Shown here: positions 57,797 to 64,000 of the stretch, piece after piece | Layout: the number at the start of each line of letters is the position of its first letter | How positions within the stretch are numbered: position 1 is the stretch's first letter | Assembly: GCA_933228675.1 (NCBI GenBank) | Contig: OW121741.1 | Span: 43,175,080 to 43,239,079 of the forward strand | Source of the DNA: Stomorhina lunata | Taxonomy: Eukaryota; Arthropoda; Insecta; Diptera; Rhiniidae | Reading direction: 5' to 3' | Length of the DNA stretch: 64,000 bases | Translations under genes and position numbers: made by a program | The notes under the pieces: generated by a model | Told to the model about the DNA's origin: nothing | What the model saw: only the letters and a program-made list of their open reading frames with translations | The model's database searches: none

Positions 57797-58045
57797 GTAA
57801 AACATTATTTTCTCAATAGACAGCTTTAGTACTCTGTATCTGGCTAAGTATTTGTTCCATAGATTTACAACTGACAACGTTTTAAGTACAAAAAAAGCAT
57901 CTTTGGCAGTTTTGTATTTGGAGAAATCCATAATTTTTTTCAATATATGGCTTTATAACTCTGTATCCGGCTTAGTTTTCGTATCTTTGATTTACAACTG
58001 ATGTCGTTTAAGTACGAAAAAAGCTTCTTTTGAAGTTTTGTATTG
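57797..58045 (+). repeat. Two direct repeats of about 115 bp
   Basis: 'ctctgtatctggctaagta' and 'ctctgtatccggcttagttt' units, each followed by 'gatttacaactga'. A third copy is at 58970-59105, on the far side of a dead rosa-type gene. Confidence 0.8.
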
Positions 58046-58139
58046 GATTTTTCAAAAGGGACGCTACAAAAGCACAGCGACAGCAGACGACGCTATATTT
58101 TTTGGTGCTCTTTTGACATTTCTCCTCAGTAAGTTTTGC

Positions 58140-58890
58140 CATTTCATGATGAAAAGATATTCGAGCCAACAACGACTCGAAATTATTAAAATTTACTATC
58201 GAATTTCGGAGTCAGTGGCCTCAACGTTAAGAGAAAAATCATTTTCAGCTATGAGGCTCATTTCTGGCTGAATGGCTTCGTCTATAAACAAAATCTGTTC
58301 GATTTCTGATATATTTTTGCGATAATTTTCGATTATATCCAAGAAAAACTGAAATATGGTCTTTAATCCTTTTGACTGATATCTTATCTTTCATTTGGTT
58401 TAATTTTTTTTTTACGGAAATGGGGAAAATTATCTCAAAAATATATCTGAAATCGATCGATTTCCTTTACACACCGGAATATGCCTTATTGGTCAGGCAG
58501 CAATCCAGACGTACTCCATGAGTCTGAGTGAATTAAAATCGCTACCGTTTAATGATAACTGAGTATTTTTGGCCCAAGTGGATGATATGGACTTTGAGGA
58601 CATGTGGTTCCACCAGGACGGCGTCACAAGCCACACAGCGAATGTCACAATCAATTTTTTGAAAACCAAGTTTGGAGAACGTGTTATCTCACGTGTTATA
58701 CTATTTGCTGTGATCCAACGTCAAGTCTATGGTCTATGCCAACAAGCCAGCGACGATTGATGAATTTCGTACAAATAACGAAAGTGAAATTGCAGCAGTA
58801 TCGGTCAATTTATGATTCAAAACCGTCGAAAATTGGGTTCAGCGTCTGGACTTCTGCAAGCGTGCCCGTGGTGGCAAAACAAAGAACAAA
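58140..58890 (+). pseudogene. Decayed rosa-type (DD41D-like) transposase
   Basis: Pieces in order: MMKRYSSQQRLEIIKIYYR (N-terminal HTH start), then after a deletion HFWLNGFVYKQN (first catalytic block), a MITE insertion (about 58298-58490), then VDDMDFEDMWFHQDGVTSHT (second Asp) and FLKTKFGERVISR. The third Asp block is lost, and the tail YANKPATID-like is out of frame at about 58735. It is related to the 21.4-kb gene but much older. Confidence 0.75.
58298..58490. mobile_element. Second copy of the 10.8-kb MITE (diverged)
   Basis: Shares 'gatatatttttgcgataatt', 'ccttttgactgatatctta' and 'gaaatcgatcgattt' with 10792-11019. The tip reads 'cacaccggaatat'. It splits the transposase above between KQN and the NPDV block. 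Confidence 0.7.
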
Positions 58891-59159
58891 GAATTTCAGT
58901 GATATCCAAAACCGTTTTTGTTTTATTTAAAAAAACTTTTGTAGCGCTCTTATTGAAAACCCATTTATTTGGAGTAATCCATTATTCTCTTAATATATGG
59001 CTTTATTACTCTGTTTCTGGTTTAGTTTTTGTTTCATTGATTTACAACTGATGTTGTTGTAATCACAACAGTAAGTACTAAAAAAGCTTTTTGACAGTTT
59101 CGTTTTCGATCGATTTAGTTTCGTTTTTCAAAAACGAACCTCTGCAAAAAGTATTTTCA

Positions 59160-59720
59160 GCCACATTTTACAGTCTTCGATAAAGGCAAAAATGCAAGTC
59201 AGGCGAAAAGTTTTGATGGTCTTGATACTTTAACAGCCAACCAAGTTCAATTTTGGTTTCGTCGATTCCTGTTATTTTGAGGTTAAAGAGGAAGGCCAAT
59301 TGTCAAAATTGTTGATTAAATTGTGAAAATAGTTAAAGCCGACGTCATGTAAGCACTATTTCTATTGTTATTCTTATGCATTTTAACTCCTAATTCATTC
59401 GTGATCTTGTAAAGGAAGCAATTAGACCTTCTGAAGGAAGCGGCGTTGGTGACTAGAAAGAGAGTTGTCTTTCATCTAGAAAGTTACTCCTCAGAATCTC
59501 CAGGGTTTTGATTGGGAGGTTTTTTTGAATCCACCATATACTGTCGACTTGGCACCAAGTGATTAATAGCTTTTACGATGATAAACTCGTTTTAACAGAA
59601 GTTTGCGAAAATCGAAAGCTACAGTTTTTGTTAGCCATATGAGAAAGATATAACAAAATTTCCTTAAAATTTATAGAAAGTTATCGATCAAGTTACGAAT
59701 ATGTATTTGACTTAGATCGG
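59160..59720 (+). pseudogene. Dead mariner, uninterrupted copy
   Basis: Contains QVQFWFRRFL (HTH tail), RKRVVFHLESYSSESPGF (second Asp block, with the Asp lost) and PPYTVDLAPSD followed by a stop. It parallels the split copy at 46.8/51.7 kb and serves as its empty-site reference. Confidence 0.7.
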
Positions 59721-60059
59721 ATCATGCATTATTCATTTCCTTCCTTTCCTGTACTTAATACTTAAGGCTACCTCATTCTCATAATAAGTTATATGGCAAC
59801 CTTTCCGTATCAGTTTATCCGACTCAGAATTCAGAAAACTATCGATAAACATTGGCTATCGATTAATATCGCCCAAAATGGAATTGAGTTCATCAATTCA
59901 TAAATGTTCATTAAGTCCACACCGGAATTTTAAAAAAATAATAGCACGAAAATGTTCACGTTTTAATTTTTTAGACCGACATGAATTTTGGAAGTTACTG
60001 TAAACTAATGTTCGCACTTTGAAATGCTCAGAGTCTATATAATGTAGGTTGTTGGAGTA

Positions 60060-60155
60060 GAAGTGGGTAATATCGGAGAACTGGCTGTCCTTGGTCGGAA
60101 ACCTAAGATTTCCGAGTGGTTTCAGTACAAAGATAAGACTACTGTGGGAACGGTT
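60060..60155 (+). repeat. Dispersed repeat fragment shared with 11.56 kb
   Basis: 'gtccttggtcggaaacctaa' to 'ctgtgggaacgg'. See the 11556 entry. Confidence 0.7.
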
Positions 60156-60159
60156 ATGT

Positions 60160-60350
60160 GGGTATTTTGTCTTAGTTGGTTAGCACATCGACTACTAAGC
60201 ATAATATACCATATTCAGCCTGGGTTCGACCCCGTTCTTGGATACCTCAGTTTCTGTAATTTATAATAAAATCTTTAATTAGCACGGCATCCTCCATCGG
60301 CGAAAAGCCCACAGCAATAACATGCTGTCGATGTAAATGAAATAAATTGG
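60160..60350 (+). mobile_element. tRNA-derived SINE-like unit, uninterrupted
   Basis: 'agttggttagcacatcgact' (A-box-like) and 'gcctgggttcgaccccg' (B box), then the tail 'catcctccatcggcgaaaag' and 'gctgtcgatgtaaatg'. It matches the split copy at 27.36-28.06 kb in both head and tail. Confidence 0.65.
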
Positions 60351-60838
60351 CTGTAGAACAAAAAGCTTAAACAATGCGTCTCAATCAGACCTGTCCAAAA
60401 ACACATACATTAATATTTGCATTCGTGGTAAACAGCTTTAAAAACTCTTACGGTCAGTGTTGCCAGACTTACAGTTTTCTTTTTATATTCGAGCATTCTT
60501 TATATAATCGAGCAAAAAATTCTAATCTGACTTTGCAAAGACAATTTTACGTAAGTGTGAGCGAGACAAGCATAATTGCGTCTTGCTCATACATAGTGTG
60601 TCGGTGTGAAAGCTTTAAAGCTCTGTTTTAAAAGTTCGCACATTGTGCTGCTGGACAGCACCGGTCTAAATTCATATCAACAAATGGCGTAAATTCACTG
60701 TTCTAAAAATGGTATGACGTGCAATTACACGGTTGAATCTTTAACAATAACTTTATAATTCCTTTGAATACCTTCTACCACTCTATTTTCCCATTTCCAA
60801 AGAAGGTAACATAATTTGTATATACAATAGTATATCCC

Positions 60839-61634
60839 CAGTAAGAACAGTGTCAAACGTTTGAAATATGATGACTTTTACATTTGATATCAAACGTTTT
60901 TTTCAATTTTTTTTTCAAACCTGAACAGATGTTTGAGATTCACGTTATTTATTTGAAAATAAACGTTTGAAAAATGATAGTTTCTCAAATTGAGAATGAA
61001 GGTTGTTCTCAAATTATTATCAAACCCTGAGATGATTTGAGAATAATTTGAAAAATGGTGTTATATAAATTTGATATCAAACCTTATTTCAAACTTTTTT
61101 CAAACATTAAAAAAAATAATTCATGTTAAAAGAAATTAATGTTTAAGATATTTTAATGGAATTGCATTGCATTTCAAAGAAATTCGTTATTTTTTTTGGA
61201 TTTTTTAAAATTGATCCATATTTGACCATAAAACCTTGCTTAAAAAATGTCAAGATTAAAAATTCAATAATATTCATATGCATAAGTAAATTTTCTTTGT
61301 TTCTTGAATTTTTTTTTTTTTACCTAACAATAAAAAAATTATATTTTAAGCAAAAGAATTCAAATCTGATTCACCGTTTTCAAAAACAAAATAAACAAAC
61401 TCAAAAATACAACGCCATTTTATTTATGTTCCACATGTAGATGATATTCACATTTGAAAAACCTTTGAGAATGAGGTTTGATAATGATTTGAGAATGCAT
61501 TTCTCATTTGAGAATAAAGTCCCCTTTTTGTTGAGAACGCTATTATTCTCAAATCAGTATCAATCGTTTGACCTTTGAAAAAAAATTTATTTTCAAATCA
61601 TCCTCAATTTGAGAATAAATCTTTTTTCTTACTG
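60839..61634. mobile_element. 796-bp element with CAGTAAGAA ends, palindrome-rich
   Basis: 'cagtaagaa' at 60839 and 'ttcttactg' at 61626-61634. The inside is filled with short palindromic words: CAAACGTTTG, CTCAAATTGAG, and many TTTGAGAAT/ATTCTCAAA. The 61156-61440 frame is not supported as a gene. Confidence 0.55.
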
Positions 61635-61702
61635 CGTCCAGTATTTGCCTGAAAGAAGTACTTCTTTTTCAAAAAAAAAAAATGAAAAAAAAATTCAAAA
61701 GA

Positions 61703-61902
61703 AAAATTATTTGCACTTAATTCGCACTTAATCCCAGTCTATTAAATTTTTGTATTAATGTTATAGACAATTTATTAATAAAAGCTAAAAACATTTTATG
61801 GGGACAATCAATTCCTCGACGCGTTTTTTTGTTTTTAACAAAAATTGTCTATTAAATTAATAAATAAATGTAATAAACTGGGATTAAGTGCGAATAATTT
61901 TT
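61703..61902. mobile_element. 200-bp MITE, near-palindromic
   Basis: The left end 'aaaaattatttgcacttaat' and the right end (minus strand) 'aaaaattattcgcacttaat' continue inward with 'cccagt(c/t)tatta' and 'atagacaattt' for about 60 bp. The left arm carries an extra 11-bp repeat of 'gcacttaattc'. Confidence 0.8.
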
Positions 61903-61974
61903 ACTTGGAATAATATTTACTATCCTCACAATTTTATTATTTTTTTGATAAAATAAATAAACTTAAATATTTAC

Positions 61975-62958
61975 CTCGTATTCTATACACGACGATGTAT
62001 TCATCAACATTAAAAATATCACTAAAATAGGAACACTCCAATAAACGGTGGACCCATAGGCTAAAATTACAGATGTCTCAAGTTCAAATTTCAATGAAAA
62101 CGTTACCGATATCAAATAGAATGGACCGGTAGGTATGAAAAACATAGAATATGCCACAACCAGCAATAAAACGAAACCAAGTTTATAACTCACTTCATGC
62201 TGACACATATCCAATATTAATTTGCGACGCATTAATAAATAAATTAAAACTTTTGTCACATGTTTGACATTTCGAGTCCGTATTACTTTTGACATCTCCA
62301 TATTTATGTGTCGCAAACAGCAACTTAAGATTTTAATAACGCAAATATGTAACATTACAATGATGCCACACACACAAAATATGGTCGATAACAAGGTCAC
62401 AAATACAGTTAGGGCACCCAAGTTAATTTCGGTTCCCTTAAGTCCATACCAGGTGTTCAGTGTACAAGTTATCGCCAGAAGTAAATAAAGAAAATATAGC
62501 TGAGGAAATGTTATGCCAGGATGCTTTTGATAAATATACATGTTCCGACAATTGTTAACCAGTTGAAGAATTTTTATGCAATTTTCTTGACTGACATAGA
62601 AGTAGATATGAATTGTCGCCAGCTCAATACAGGCAAGAAAAAATACTGTAAACATATAAGTATTGCCGGTTTTATTGAACATTTTCATATCAAAGTCCTT
62701 CATGTGGATAAGCCAGTAAACTAGTAATGTACCGTAAAGGACTTGATTAAAGCATAAAACTAGAAGCGAACGTATTTTATTCTGACGGCAGATATAGATG
62801 CGCTTTACACCTTTTTTCTTTTTACATCGTAAGCTTATGAGACCCAGAACTTCAAGTGTCCTCAAGAAGGGTTTTAAGTCCCAATCAGGAGACATGTAGT
62901 CAATAACTGTCTGATGATTTTTAATAACTAACTTTATGTTCATTTCTATTTCCTTCAT
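61975..62958 (-). CDS. Gustatory receptor cassette D, exon 1 (divergent)
   Basis: 328 residues from ATG at 62958 (MKEIEMNIKLVIKNHQTVID; a second ATG five codons later is equally possible) to the donor 'gtaaatat' after CIEYE. It is a 7tm_7 gustatory receptor by layout: many hydrophobic segments, an internal loop with RHINMEMSKVIRTRNVKHV, and LMRRKLILDMCQHEVSYKLG at the place where cassettes A-C have LLTLCRQDL-LVYG. It is only distantly similar to A-C. The junction falls at the same point and phase (E, phase 0). No second, third or terminal exon of its own was found between here and cassette A, so it most likely splices to 54948, 54822 and 45607 as an alternative first exon, giving about 408 residues. 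It could also be a broken gene. Confidence 0.85.
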
Positions 62959-63098
62959 AATTTGATGAATATAATGTGAATCTAATTAAATCATCTTAGA
63001 TCAAAAGTATAGACAAAAACCGAGTAATTTACTTTTTTGTTATTTTAAGTTTGGTATAACTTTTTTTCTTTCTTTTGGCTAGTTTTTATAGCTCATAA

Positions 63099-64000
63099 AG
63101 AGTGCTCTAAATAAAATTTGTAGTTGGATTTTCTTAAATAAAAATCAAACCTTTTAATATAAAAACTCTACAAAATACGCAAATATAATGACATATTATA
63201 CAAAATCATTTAGCATTAAAATGTTTGCTTAGTACTCGGGTTTTGCAAAATTATTGACTTTTTTCGGAAACCCTCCCATTAAAGATTTTACAGTTGCTTC
63301 TGATACCTTTTTGGAGCATGTGTTCCACCTGCGCTTAAAATCGGACAGGTTTTTGAAAATCTTTCCTGTGTTCTTCAATTCCTTTTTTACCAGAGCCCAA
63401 TACCTTTCCACAGGCCGAAGTTCTGGACAGTTAGGTGGATTTGCCTCTCGTGGTACAAAAATGACATTATTCTTTGAGTACCACTCAAGTGCCTTTTTTT
63501 CATAATGGCATGATGCCAAATCGGGCCAAAAAAATGTAGTCACTCTGTGCTCTCTTAAAAAGGGTAACAACCGTTTTTGTAGGCACTCCTTTATATAAAT
63601 TTCTGTGTTTATTGTGCCAGATGCCACAAATACTTTACTTCTTTTGCCACAACTGCAAATAGCTTGCCAAACGAGAAACTTCTTAGGGAATTTTGTTTGT
63701 TTTTTTTGTGCGAAACTCTTGCCGAACATTGCCCCGTTTATCAGCAACATAAAAATCTTGACCAGGAAGTTGAGAAAAGTCTGCCAGTACGTATGTTTCA
63801 TCATCCATCACACAACAGGTGTATTTTTTTTATAAAATCAGACTTCAATTTTTTCGCTCGTTTTTTTGCTTCTAAGTTCTTTATAGCATTGCGATCTGGA
63901 ACCTTTTGGACTTTGTATGTCTTCAGTCCAGCATAAGCTTTGACTCTATGTGCAAAATTCGTAGAACATTTCACCGTACGAGCTGCTTTTCTTAAAGAAG
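63099..64000 (-). mobile_element. DD37E mariner-like element, copy 3 (cut by window end)
   Basis: Starts 'agagtgctctaaataaaatt', the same tip as copy 1. It runs off the window inside the HTH region. Confidence 0.9.
63229..64000 (-). pseudogene. DD37E transposase, partial and broken
   Basis: The visible part covers the linker to the C terminus. It has the second D (FWPDLASCHYEK), the E (RPVERYW) and the full tail KNLSDFKRRWNTCSKK, which copy 1 lacks in part (NLS) and copy 2 has out of frame. Breaks: 8 A in the linker tract where 7 are needed (as in copy 2), and 8 A in the second tract where copy 2 has 7. The tail is intact here, and no stop is visible in the HTH portion within the window. Confidence 0.9.

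Overview
The window looks like a repeat-rich, AT-rich piece of a fly genome, probably a higher dipteran outside Drosophila. The evidence is the two recognisable gene families, short GT-AG introns next to very long ones, dipteran Tc1/mariner, rosa-type and piggyBac-type elements, a jockey/CR1-type LINE, and no prokaryotic-style gene packing. Only a few per cent of the 64 kb is host coding sequence.

Host genes. (1) On the + strand, two internal exons (19637-19710 and 24178-24294) encode a stretch matching the N-terminal conserved region of Mondo/ChREBP (MLX-interacting, glucose-responsive bHLH-ZIP factor; Mondo/mio in Drosophila). The preceding and following exons were not found here. (2) On the - strand lies a gustatory-receptor (Gr) locus that seems to sit inside, or directly downstream of, the Mondo gene. 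It has four large first exons (62958-61975, 55912-55007, 39364-38471, 29193-28294). Three of these carry their own 63-bp and 90-bp second and third exons, but only two terminal exons (45607-45518 and 24668-24600) were found. Every junction is phase 0, so the cassettes are interchangeable. This resembles the alternative-first-exon layout of Drosophila Gr39a, and the Mondo neighbourhood fits; orthology is inferred.

The rest is mobile and repetitive DNA, much of it nested. 0-9 kb: a giant foldback element whose core is about 5.6 kb of 31-bp satellite. 9-19 kb: TIR elements, Tc1 fragments, and a DD37E mariner-like element inserted in a (TA)n microsatellite. 18.5-24 kb: a piggyBac-type MITE, a TIR element hosting a DD41D (rosa-type) transposon, and a 9-bp-duplicating foldback inside a common dispersed repeat (here called repeat R). 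26.7-28.2 kb: a three-level nest (R, then a SINE-like unit, then a foldback). 29.5-35.5 kb: a dispersed repeat hosting a second DD37E copy and a LINE. 36.6-37.6 kb: a 29-bp satellite. 39.6-41.1 kb: R inserted in R. 41.4-44.8 kb: a second piggyBac-type MITE and a 3.1-kb foldback with a satellite core. 46.8-51.8 kb: a dead mariner split by a 4.4-kb TIR element containing a 546-bp higher-order repeat. 52.9-54.4 kb: a 155-bp minisatellite. 56-62 kb: R, dead mariner and rosa relatives, MITEs. 63.1-64 kb: a third DD37E copy, cut by the window edge.

All transposase and LINE reading frames seen are broken. The three DD37E copies are nevertheless very similar, which suggests recent movement. No rRNA, CRISPR or convincing functional tRNA was seen.
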